DNA of 64,000 nucleotides from Nematostella vectensis (Eukaryota; Cnidaria; Anthozoa; Actiniaria; Edwardsiidae), in assembly GCF_932526225.1 (NCBI RefSeq), contig NC_064045.1, positions 1,240,001 to 1,304,000 of the forward strand. The letters are read 5' to 3'. A model generated the notes under the pieces. That model was not told the origin of the DNA. It saw only the letters and a program-made list of their open reading frames with translations, and did not search any database. Both the position numbers and the translations under genes were made by a program. Shown piece after piece: positions 12,059 to 24,094 of the stretch. Position 1 is the first letter of the stretch, and each line of letters starts with the position of its first letter.

Positions 12059-12989
12059 CACCTGTAAAATATCAGCAACTATCTGTGATAGAAGTGGCTG
12101 GCGTAATGACAGCTTGGCTTGCTTGAATCTCGGGTAAAGGGGCCCATGCAGGTTATTTTTTTTCACGATATACACCTTATAATTATAATTGATGTCCATC
12201 GCAATCCCTGCTTCCTAAAGATAGAGCCTAGTGCACCACTGGAGTCCAATGGACTCCGTGAAATTTAAAAATGCATACCGCTAGTTTTGCCGCTGTTAAT
12301 TTATCATATACCATTGTCTGGTCTCGCAAATAAATAATAAGAGATACATTATATATTTCAATATATACAGAAATACTTTATATGTTAATATAATATAAGA
12401 GTCTCCAGAGGGACTTTGAAGGCTGTTCCAAAACTGTGCTTATTATACATGTACGACCTACTTTGGGTTTAGAAGTTTGTGAGAAGTCATTGAATATCTT
12501 ATTCGGTTTTGATTCTCTGGTTACTGACAAGTCCTGGTGCAGGTGCCAATGGCCAGATTAGAAGAATTCTGGGCTCTTGTCAAAGTCGTATTCGTTTTTT
12601 ATTTTTCGGTGTATTGAATAGTCCACATAGTGTTCTTTGTTGAAGGGAAGTCTCAAAACTTCTGGGTTGGACCGCATATGGTACTTTTAAGAGCCTCTCG
12701 AGAGAACAAGCCTTATCTAGATTTTTTTGGTCCGTCCTGTCACGCCCAGGGCATGCACAAACACGTGAGGGCACCAACCCCCATCACTTTTGTAATGGTC
12801 CTTCTTCCTTATCACAAGTCTGCTACTCAAAACATTATGTGGTGTCATGGAGTAATGTACTCTTACATGAGAGAGAAAGCGTCTTTTGTTTTAATTTTAT
12901 ATTGAAACCTGAGTCAACAGGTGTAAAGTGTATTAACACTAGCTTTACACCTGTAAAATATCAGCAACTATCTGTGATAGAAGTGGCTG
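12059..12989 (+). repeat. 889-bp monomer type e with 40-bp deletion (unit 2)
   Basis: The sequence GAATCTC joins directly to GGGTAAAGG at about 12131-12132. In other monomers some 40 bases lie between them, including the AGAACTAGTTCT palindrome. Landmark spacing drops to 889 bp (11738 to 12627). Only one base (C) of microhomology is visible at the junction. The monomer also carries GTGAGGGCACC near 12766 and AAAGATAGAGCC near 12219. Monomer edges are given loosely. Confidence 0.85.
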
Positions 12990-15142
12990 GCGTAAAGACA
13001 GCTTGGCTTGCTTGAATCTCTGCCTTGTATTTGGATAGAACTAGTTCTTTGATCTCGAACGGGTAAAGGGGCCCATGCAGGTTATTTTTTTTCACGATAT
13101 ACACCTTATAATTATAATTGATGTCCATCGCAATCCCTGCTTCCTAAAGTTAGAGCCTAGTGCACCACTGGAGTCCAATGGACTCCGAGAAATTTAAAAA
13201 TTCATACTGCTAGTTTTGCCGCTGTTAATTTAACATATACCATTGTCTGGTGTTGCAAATAAATAATAAGTGATACTTTATACATTTCAATATATACAGA
13301 AATACTTTATATATTAATATAATATAAGAGTCTCCAGAGGGACTTTGAAGGCTGTTCCAAAAATGTGCTTATTATACATGTACGACCTACTTTGGGTTTA
13401 GAAGTTTGTGAGAAGTCATTGAATATCTTATTCGGTTTTGATTTATCTGGTGTACTGACTAGTCCTGGTGCAGGTGCCAATGGCCAGATTAGAAGAGTTC
13501 TGGGCTCTTGTCAAAGTCGTATTCGTTTTTTATTTTTCGGTGTATTGAATAGTCCACATGGTGTTCTTTGTTAAAGGGAAGTCTCAAAACTTCTGGGTTG
13601 GACCGCATATGGTACTTCTAAGAGCCTCTCGAGAGAACCAGCCTTATCTAGATTTTTTTGGTCCGTCCTGTCACGCCCAGGGCATGCACAAACACGTGTG
13701 GGCCGCACCCACCTTCACTTTTGTAATGGTCCCTCTTCCTTATCACAAGTCTGGTACTCTTAACATTATGTGGTGTCATGGAGTAATGTACTCTTACATG
13801 AGAGAGAAAGCGTCTTTTGTTTTAATTTTATATTGAAACCTGTGTCAACAGGTGTAAAGTGTATTAACACTAGCTTTACACCTATAAAATATCAACAACT
13901 ATCTGTGATAGAAGTGGCTGGCGTAATGACAGCTTGGCTTGCTTGAATCTGCCTTGTATTTGGCTAGAACTAGTTCTTTGATCTCGAACGGGTAAAGGGG
14001 CCCATGCAGGTTATTTTTTTTTTCACGATATACACCTTATAATTATAATTGATGTCCATCGCAATCCTTGCTTCCTAAAGTTAGAGCCTAGTGCACCACT
14101 GGAGTCCAATGGACTCCGAGAAATTTAAAAATGCATACTGCTAGTTTTGCCGCTGTTAATTTATCATATACCATTGTCTGGTCTCGCAAATAAATAATAA
14201 GAGATACATTATATATTTCAATATATACAGAAATACTTTATATATTAATATAATATAAGAGTCTCCAGAGGGACTTTGAAGGCTGTTCCAAAACTGTGCT
14301 TATTATACATGTACGACCTACTTTGGGTTTAGAAGTTTGTGAGAAGTCATTGAATATCTTTTTCGGTTTTGATTCTCTGGTTACTGACAAGTCCTGGTGC
14401 AGGTGCTAATGGCCAGATTAGAAGAGTTTTTGGCTCTTGTCAAAGTCGTATTCGTTTTTTTTTTTCGGTGTTTTGAATAGTCCACATGGTGTTCTTTGTT
14501 GAAGGGAAGTCTCAAAACTTCTGGGTTGGACCGCATGTGGTACTTCTAAGAGCCACTCGAGAGAACAAGCCTTATCTAGATTTTTTTGGTCCGTCCTGTC
14601 ACGCCCAGGGCATGCACAAACACGTGTGGGCCGCACCCACCATCACTTTTGTAATGGTCCCTCTTCCTTATCACAAGTCTGGTACTCTTAACATTATGTG
14701 GTGTCATGGAGTAATGTACTCTTACATGAGAGAGAAAGCGTCTTTTGTTTTAATTTTATATTGAAACCTGTGTCAACAGGTGTAAAGTGTATTAACACTA
14801 GCTTTACACCTATAAAATATCAACAACTATCTGTGATAGAAGTGGCTGGCGTAATGACAGCTTGGCTTGCTTGAATCTGCCTTGTATTTGGCTAGAACTA
14901 GTTCTTTGATCTCGAACGGGTAAAGGGGCCCATGCAGGTTATTTTTTTTCACGATATACACCTTATAATTATAATTGATGTCCATCGCAATCCCTGCTTC
15001 CTAAAGTTAGAGCCTAGTGCACCACTGGAGTCCAATGGACTCCGAGAAATTTAAAAATGCATACTGCTAGTTTTGCCGCTTTTAATTTATCATATACCAT
15101 TGTCTGGTCTCGCAAATAAATAATAAGAGATACATTATATAT

Positions 15143-15219
15143 TTCAATATATACAGAAATACTTTATATATTAATATAATATAAGAGTCTCCAGAGGGAC
15201 TTTGAAGGCTGTTCCAAAA
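15143..15219 (+). other. h/i crossover zone in hybrid monomer i' (unit 2)
   Basis: Upstream sequence carries h-type variants (GCTTTTAATTTATCAT, CATTATATATTTC). Downstream from AAAAATGTGC it carries i-type variants (GATTTATCTGG, GACTGGTCC). The parents are identical between these points, so the exchange lies inside this interval. Confidence 0.75.
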
Positions 15220-15769
15220 ATGTGCTTATTATACATGTACGACCTACTTTGGGTTTAGAAGTTTGTGAGAAGTCATTGAATATCTTATTCGGTTTTGATT
15301 TATCTGGTGTACTGACTGGTCCTGGTGCAGGTGCCAATGGCCAGATTAGAAGAGTTCTGGGCTCTTGTCAAAGTCGTATTCGTTTTTTATTTTTCGGTGT
15401 ATTGAATAGTCCACATGGTGTTCTTTGTTAAAGGGAAGTCTCAAAACTTCTGGGTTGGACCGCATATGGTACTTCTAAGAGCCTCTCGAGAGAACCAGCC
15501 TTATCTAGATTTTTTTGGTCCGTCCTGTCACGCCCAGGGCATGCACAAACACGTGTGGGCCGCACCCACCATCACTTTTGTAATGGTCCCTCTTCCTTAT
15601 CACAAGTCTGGTACTCTTAACATTATGTGGTGTCATGGAGTAATGTACTCTTACATGAGAGAGAAAGCGTCTTTTGTTTTAATTTTATATTGAAACCTGT
15701 GTCAACAGGTGGAAAGTGTATTAACACTAGCTTTACACCTATAAAATATCAACAACTATCTGTGATAGA

Positions 15770-18700
15770 AGTGGCTGGCGTAATGACAGCTTGGCTTGCT
15801 TGAATCTGTCTTGTATTTGGCTAGAACTAGTTCTTTGATCTCGAACGGGTAAAGGGGCCCATGCAGGTTTTTTTTTTTTTCACGCTATACACCTTATAAT
15901 TATAATTGATGTCCATCGCAATCCCTGCTTCCTAAAGTTAGAGCCTAGTGCACCACTGGAGTCCGATGGACTCCGAGAAATTTAAAAATTCATACTGCTA
16001 GTTTTGCCGCTGTTAATTTAACATATACCATTGTCTGGTCTTGCAAATAAATAATAAGAGATACTTTATACATTTCAATATATACAGAAATACTTTGTAT
16101 ATTAATATAATATAAGAGTCTCCAGAGGGACTTTGAAGGCTGTTCCAAAACTGTGCTTATTATACATGTACGACCTACTTTGGGTTTAGAAGTTTGTGAG
16201 AAGTCATTGAATATCTTATTCGGTTTTGATTCTCTGGTTACTGACAAGTCCTGGTGCAGGTGCCAATGGCCAGATTAGAAGAATTCTGGGCTCTTTTCAA
16301 AGTCGTATTCGTTTTTTATTTTTCGGTGTATTGAATAGTCCACATAGTGTTCTTTGTTGAAGGGAAGTCTCAAAACTTCTGGGTTGGACCGCATGTGGTA
16401 CTTCTAAGAGCCTCTCGAGAGAACAAGCCTTATCTAGATTTTTTTGGTCCGTCCTGTCACGCCCAGGGCATGCACAAACACGTGTGGGCACCAACCCCTA
16501 TCACTTTTGTAATGGTCCTTCTTCCCTATCACAAGTCTGCTACTCATAACATTATGTGGTGTCATGGAGTAATGTACTCTAACATGAGAGAGAAAGCGTC
16601 TTTTGTTTTAATTTTATATTGAAACCTGTGTCAACAGGTGTAAAGTGTATTAACACTAGCTTTACACCTGTAAAATATCAGCAACTATCTGTGATAGAAG
16701 TGGCTGGCGTAATGACAGCTTGGCTTGCTTGAATCTCTGCCTTGTATTTGGCTAGAACTAGTTCTTTGATCTCGAACGGGTAAAGGGGCCCATGCAGGTT
16801 ATTTTTTTTCACGATATACACCTTATAATTATAATTGATGTCCATCGCAATCCCTGCTTCCTAAAGTTAGAGCCTAGTGCACCACTGGAGTCCAATGGAC
16901 TCCGTGAAATTTAAAAATTCATACTGCTAGTTTTGCCGCTGTTAATTCAACATATACCATTGTCTGGTCTTGCAAATAAATAATAAGAGATACTTTATAC
17001 ATTTCAATATATACAGAAATACTTTATATATTAATATAATATAAGAGTCTCCAGAGGGACTTTGAAGGCTGTTCCAAAAATGTGCTTATTATACATGTAC
17101 GACCTACTTTGGGTTTAGAAGTTTGTGAGAAGTCATTGAATATCTTATTCGGTTTTGATTTATCTGGTGTACTGACTAGTCCTGGTGCATGTGCCAATGG
17201 CCAGATTAGAAGAGTTCTGGGCTCTTGTCAAAGTCGTATTCGTTTTTTATTTTTCGGTGTATTGAATAGTCCACATGGTGTTCTTTGTTAAAGGGAAGTC
17301 TCAAAACGTCTGGGTTGGACTGCATATGGTACTTCTAAGAGCCTCTCGAGAGAACCAGCCTTATCTAGATTTTTTTGGTCCGTCCTGTCACGCCCAGGGC
17401 ATGCACAAACACGTGTGGGCCGCACCCACCTTCACTTTTGTAATGGTCCCTCTTCCTTATCACAAGTCTGGTACTCTTAACATTATGTGGTGTCATGGAG
17501 TAATGTACTCTTACATGAGAGAGAAAGCGTCTTTTGTTTTAATTTTATATTGAAACCTGAGTCAACAGGTGTAAAGTGTATTAACACTAGCTTTACACCT
17601 GTAAAATATCAGCAACTATCTGTGCTAGAAGTGGCTGGCGTAAAGACAGCTTGGCTTGCTTGAATCTCTGCCTTGTATTTGGATAGAACTAGTTCTTTGA
17701 TCTCGAACGGGTAAAGGGGCCCATGCAGGTTATTTTTTTTTCACGATATACACCTTATAATTATAATTGATGTCCATCGCAATCCCTGCTTCCTAAAGTT
17801 AGAGCCTAGTGCACCACTGGAGTCCAATGGACTCCGAGAATCTTAAAAATTCATACTGCTAGTTTTGCCGCTTTTAATTTAACATATACCATTGTCTGGT
17901 CTTGCAAATAAATAATAAGAGATACTTTATACATTTCAATATATACAGAAATACTTTATATATTAATATAATATAAGAGTCTCCAGAGGGACTTTGAAGG
18001 CTGTTCCAAAACTGTGCTTATTATACATGTACGACCTACTTTGGGTTTAGAAGTATGTGAGAAGTCATTGAATATCTTATTCGGTTTTGATTCTCTGGTT
18101 ACTGACAAGTCCTGGTGCAGGTGCCAATGGCCAGATTAGAAGAATTCTGGGCTCTTGTCAAAGTCGTATTCGTTTTTTATTTTTCGGTGTATTGAATAGT
18201 CCACATAGTGTTCTTTGTTGAAGGGAAGTCTCAAAACTTCTGGGTTGGACCGCATATGGTACTTTTAAGAGCCTCTCGAGAGAACAAGCCTTATCTAGAT
18301 TTTTTTGGTCCGTCCTGTCACGCCCAGGGCATGCACAAACACGTGTGGGCCCCACCCACCATCACTTTTGTAATGGTCCCTCTTCCTTATCACAAGTCTG
18401 GTACTCTTAACATTATGTGGTGTCATGGAGTAATGTACTCTTACATGAGAGAGAAAGCGTCTTTTGTTTTAATTTTATATTGAAACCTGTGTCAACAGGT
18501 GTAAAGTGTATTAACACTAGCTTTACACCTATAAAATATCAACAACTATCTGTGATAGAAGTGGCTGGCGTAATGACAGCTTGGCTTGCTTGAATCTGTC
18601 TTGTATTTGGCTAGAACTAGTTCTTTGATCTCGAACGGGTAAAGGGGCCCATGCAGGTTATTTTTTTTCACGATATACACCTTATAATTATAATTGATGT

Positions 18701-21700
18701 CCATCGCAATCCCTGCTTCCTAAAGTTAGAGCCTAGTGCACCACTGGAGTCCAATGGACTCCGAGAAATTTAAAAATGCATACTGCTAGTTTTGCCGCTG
18801 TTAATTTATCATATACCATTGTCTGGTCTCGCAAATAAATAATAAGAGGTACATTATATATTTCAATATATACAGAAATACTTTATATATTAATATAATA
18901 TAAGAGTCTCCAGAGGGACTTTGAAGGCTGTTCCAAAACTGTGCTTATTATACATGTACGACCTACTTTGGGTTTAGAAGTTTGTGAGAAGTCATTGAAT
19001 ATCTTATTCGGTTTTGATTCTCTGGTTACTGACAAGTCCTGGTGCAGGTGCTAATGGCCAGATTAGAAGAGTTCTGGGCTCTTGTCAAAGTCGTATTCGT
19101 TTTTTTTTTTTTTTTTCTGTGTTTTGAATAGTCCACATGGTGTTCTTTGTTGAAGGGAAGTCTCAAAACTTCTGGGTTGGACCGCATGTGGTACTTCTAA
19201 GAGCCGCTCGAGAGAACAAGCCTTATCTAGATTTTTTTGGTCCGTCCTGTCACGCCCAGGGCATGCACAAACACGTGTGGGCACCAACCCCTATCACTTT
19301 TGTAATGGTCCTTCTTCCCATTCACAAGTCTGCTACTCATAACATTATGTGGTGTCATGGAGTAATGTACTCTAACATGAGAGAGAAAGCGTCTTTTGTT
19401 TTAATTTTATATTGAAACCTGTGTCAACAGGTGTAAAGTGTATTAACACTAGCTTTACACCTGTAAAATATCAGCAACTATCTGTGATAGAAGTGGCTGG
19501 CGTAATGACAGCTTGGCTTGCTTGAATCTCGGGTAAAGGGGCCCATGCAGGTTATTTTTTTTCACGATATACACCTTATAATTATAATTGATGTCCATCG
19601 CAATCCCTGCTTCCTAAAGATAGAGCCTAGTGCACCACTGGAGTCCAATGGACTCCGTGAAATTTAAAAATGCATACCGCTAGTTTTGCCGCTGTTAATT
19701 TATCATATACCATTGTCTGGTCTCGCAAATAAATAATAAGAGATACATTATATATTTCAATATATACAGAAATACTTTATATGTTAATATAATATAAGAG
19801 TCTCCAGAGGGACTTTGAAGGCTGTTCCAAAACTGTGCTTATTATACATGTACGACCTACTTTGGGTTTAGAAGTTTGTGAGAAGTCATTGAATATCTTA
19901 TTCGGTTTTGATTCTCTGGTTACTGACAAGTCCTGGTGCAGGTGCCAATGGCCAGATTAGAAGAATTCTGGGCTCTTGTCAAAGTCGTATTCGTTTTTTA
20001 TTTTTCGGTGTATTGAATAGTCCACATAGTGTTCTTTGTTGAAGGGAAGTCTCAAAACTTCTGGGTTGGACCGCATATGGTACTTTTAAGAGCCTCTCGA
20101 GAGAACAAGCCTTATCTAGATTTTTTTGGTCCGTCCTGTCACGCCCAGGGCATGCACAAACACGTGAGGGCACCAACCCCCATCACTTTTGTAATGGTCC
20201 TTCTTCCTTATCACAAGTCTGCTACTCAAAACATTATGTGGTGTCATGGAGTAATGTACTCTTACATGAGAGAGAAAGCGTCTTTTGTTTTAATTTTATA
20301 TTGAAACCTGAGTCAACAGGTGTAAAGTGTATTAACACTAGCTTTACACCTGTAAAATATCAGCAACTATCTGTGATAGAAGTGGCTGGCGTAAAGACAG
20401 CTTGGCTTGCTTGAATCTCTGCCTTGTATTTGGATAGAACTAGTTCTTTGATCTCGAACGGGTAAAGGGGCCCATGCAGGTTATTTTTTTTCACGATATA
20501 CACCTTATAATTATAATTGATGTCCATCGCAATCCCTGCTTCCTAAAGTTAGAGCCTAGTGCACCACTGGAGTCCAATGGACTCCGAGAAATTTAAAAAT
20601 TCATACTGCTAGTTTTGCCGCTGTTAATTTAACATATACCATTGTCTGGTGTTGCAAATAAATAATAAGTGATACTTTATACATTTCAATATATACAGAA
20701 ATACTTTATATATTAATATAATATAAGAGTCTCCAGAGGGACTTTGAAGGCTGTTCCAAAAATGTGCTTATTATACATGTACGACCTACTTTGGGTTTAG
20801 AAGTTTGTGAGAAGTCATTGAATATCTTATTCGGTTTTGATTTATCTGGTGTACTGACTAGTCCTGGTGCAGGTGCCAATGGCCAGATTAGAAGAGTTCT
20901 GGGCTCTTGTCAAAGTCGTATTCGTTTTTTATTTTTCGGTGTATTGAATAGTCCACATGGTGTTCTTTGTTAAAGGGAAGTCTCAAAACTTCTGGGTTGG
21001 ACCGCATATGGTACTTCTAAGAGCCTCTCGAGAGAACCAGCCTTATCTAGATTTTTTTGGTCCGTCCTGTCACGCCCAGGGCATGCACAAACACGTGTGG
21101 GCCGCACCCACCTTCACTTTTGTAATGGTCCCTCTTCCTTATCACAAGTCTGGTACTCTTAACATTATGTGGTGTCATGGAGTAATGTACTCTTACATGA
21201 GAGAGAAAGCGTCTTTTGTTTTAATTTTATATTGAAACCTGTGTCAACAGGTGTAAAGTGTATTAACACTAGCTTTACACCTATAAAATATCAACAACTA
21301 TCTGTGATAGAAGTGGCTGGCGTAATGACAGCTTGGCTTGCTTGAATCTGCCTTGTATTTGGCTAGAACTAGTTCTTTGATCTCGAACGGGTAAAGGGGC
21401 CCATGCAGGTTATTTTTTTTTTCACGATATACACCTTATAATTATAATTGATGTCCATCGCAATCCTTGCTTCCTAAAGTTAGAGCCTAGTGCACCACTG
21501 GAGTCCAATGGACTCCGAGAAATTTAAAAATGCATACTGCTAGTTTTGCCGCTGTTAATTTATCATATACCATTGTCTGGTCTCGCAAATAAATAATAAG
21601 AGATACATTATATATTTCAATATATACAGAAATACTTTATATATTAATATAATATAAGAGTCTCCAGAGGGACTTTGAAGGCTGTTCCAAAACTGTGCTT

Positions 21701-24094
21701 ATTATACATGTACGACCTACTTTGGGTTTAGAAGTTTGTGAGAAGTCATTGAATATCTTTTTCGGTTTTGATTCTCTGGTTACTGACAAGTCCTGGTGCA
21801 GGTGCTAATGGCCAGATTAGAAGAGTTTTTGGCTCTTGTCAAAGTCGTATTCGTTTTTTTTTTCGGTGTTTTGAATAGTCCACATGGTGTTCTTTGTTGA
21901 AGGGAAGTCTCAAAACTTCTGGGTTGGACCGCATGTGGTACTTCTAAGAGCCACTCGAGAGAACAAGCCTTATCTAGATTTTTTTGGTCCGTCCTGTCAC
22001 GCCCAGGGCATGCACAAACACGTGTGGGCCGCACCCACCATCACTTTTGTAATGGTCCCTCTTCCTTATCACAAGTCTGGTACTCTTAACATTATGTGGT
22101 GTCATGGAGTAATGTACTCTTACATGAGAGAGAAAGCGTCTTTTGTTTTAATTTTATATTGAAACCTGTGTCAACAGGTGTAAAGTGTATTAACACTAGC
22201 TTTACACCTATAAAATATCAACAACTATCTGTGATAGAAGTGGCTGGCGTAATGACAGCTTGGCTTGCTTGAATCTGCCTTGTATTTGGCTAGAACTAGT
22301 TCTTTGATCTCGAACGGGTAAAGGGGCCCATGCAGGTTATTTTTTTTCACGATATACACCTTATAATTATAATTGATGTCCATCGCAATCCCTGCTTCCT
22401 AAAGTTAGAGCCTAGTGCACCACTGGAGTCCAATGGACTCCGAGAAATTTAAAAATGCATACTGCTAGTTTTGCCGCTTTTAATTTATCATATACCATTG
22501 TCTGGTCTCGCAAATAAATAATAAGAGATACATTATATATTTCAATATATACAGAAATACTTTATATATTAATATAATATAAGAGTCTCCAGAGGGACTT
22601 TGAAGGCTGTTCCAAAACTGTGCTTATTATACATGTACGACCTACTTTGGGTTTAGAAGTTTGTGAGAAGTCATTGAATATCTTATTCGGTTTTGATTCT
22701 CTGGTTACTGACAAGTCCTGGTGCAGGTGCTAATGGCCAGATTAGAAGAGTTCTGGGCTCTTGTCAAAGTCGTATTCGTTTTTTTTTTTGGTGTTTTGAA
22801 TAGTCCACATGGTGTTCTTTGTTGAAGGGAAGTCTCAAAACTTCTGGGTTGGACCGCATGTCGTACTTCTAAGAGCCTCTCGAGAGAACAAGCCTTATCT
22901 AGGTTTTTTTGGTCCGTCCTGTCACGCCCAGGGCATGCACAAACACGTGTGGGCACCAACCCCTATCACTTTTGTAATGGTCCTTCTTCCCTATCACAAG
23001 TCTGGTACTCTTAACATTATGTGGTGTCATGGAGTAATGTACTCTTACATGAGAGAGAAAGCGTCTTTTGTTTTAATTTTATATTGAAACCTGTGTCAAC
23101 AGGTGTAAAGTGTATTAACACTAGCTTTACACCTGTAAAATATTAACAACTATCTGTGATAGAAGTGGCTGGCGTAATGACAGCTTGGCTTGCTTGAATC
23201 TCTGCCTTGTATTTGGATAGAACTAGTTCTTTGATCTCGAACGGGTAAAGGGGCCCATGCAGGCTATTTTTTTTCACGATATACACCTTATAATTATAAT
23301 TGATGTCCACCGCAATCCCTGCTTCCTAAAGTTAGAGCCTAGTGCACCACTGGAGTCCAATGGACTCCGAGAAATTTAAAAATGCATACTGCTAGTTTTG
23401 CCGCTGTTAATTTAACATATACCATTGTCTGGTCTTGCAAATAAATAATAAGAGATACTTTATACATTTCAATATATACAGAAATACTTTATATATTAAT
23501 ATAATATAAGAGTCTCCAGAGGGACTTTGAAGGCTGTTCCAAAAATGTGCTTATTATACATGTACGACCTACTTTGGGTTTAGAAGTTTGTGAGAAGTCA
23601 TTGAATATCTTATTCGGTTTTGATTTATCTGGTGTACTGACTGGTCCTGGTGCAGGTGCCAATGGCCAGATTAGAAGAGTTCTGGGCTCTTGTCAAAGTC
23701 GTATTCGTTTTTTATTTTTCGGTGTATTGAATAGTCCACATGGTGTTCTTTGTTAAAGGGAAGTCTCAAAACTTCTGGGTTGGACCGCATATGGTACTTC
23801 TAAGAGCCTCTCGAGAGAACCAGCCTTATCTAGATTTTTTTGGTCCGTCCTGTCACGCCCAGGGCATGCACAAACACGTGTGGGCCGCACCCACCATCAC
23901 TTTTGTAATGGTCCCTCTTCCTTATCACAAGTCTGGTACTCTTAACATTATGTGGTGTCATGGAGTAATGTACTCTTACATGAGAGAGAAAGCGTCTTTT
24001 GTTTTAATTTTATATTGAAACCTGTGTCAACAGGTGGAAAGTGTATTAACACTAGCTTTACACCTATAAAATATCAACAACTATCTGTGATAGA
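15770..24094 (+). repeat. HOR unit 3 (nine monomers a-i)
   Basis: Landmarks lie at 16344, 17275, 18205, 19137, 20026, 20957, 21884, 22809 and 23740. This is the fullest form of the HOR: a to g as in unit 2, then h (22809; marked by CATGTCGTAC and TATCTAGGTTTTTTT) and i (23740; marked by GACTGGTCC, CAGGCTATTT and GTCCACCGC). Type b here carries GTTAATTCAAC, a variant shared with unit 5 but not with units 2 and 4. Confidence 0.88.
19531..19532 (+). other. Type-e 40-bp deletion junction (unit 3)
   Basis: GAATCTC joins GGGTAAAGG near this point exactly as in unit 2. The spacing from landmark 19137 to 20026 is 889 bp. The same junction in four units shows a single deletion event copied by HOR amplification. 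Confidence 0.8.

Larger units (their letters stand above)
8372..15769 (+). repeat. HOR unit 2 (eight monomers a-b-c-d-e-f-g-i')
   Basis: Landmarks lie at 8945, 9876, 10807, 11738, 12627, 13558, 14486 and 15415. The order is a, b, c, d, e (889-bp deleted form), f, g, then i', a hybrid whose first part follows monomer h and whose second part follows monomer i of unit 3. The unit is one monomer shorter than unit 3, as expected if unequal exchange joined h to i. Type b is marked by GCATGTGCC and by AACGTCTGG, type d by AGCCGCTCGAG, and type g by AGCCACTCGAG. Confidence 0.88.
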
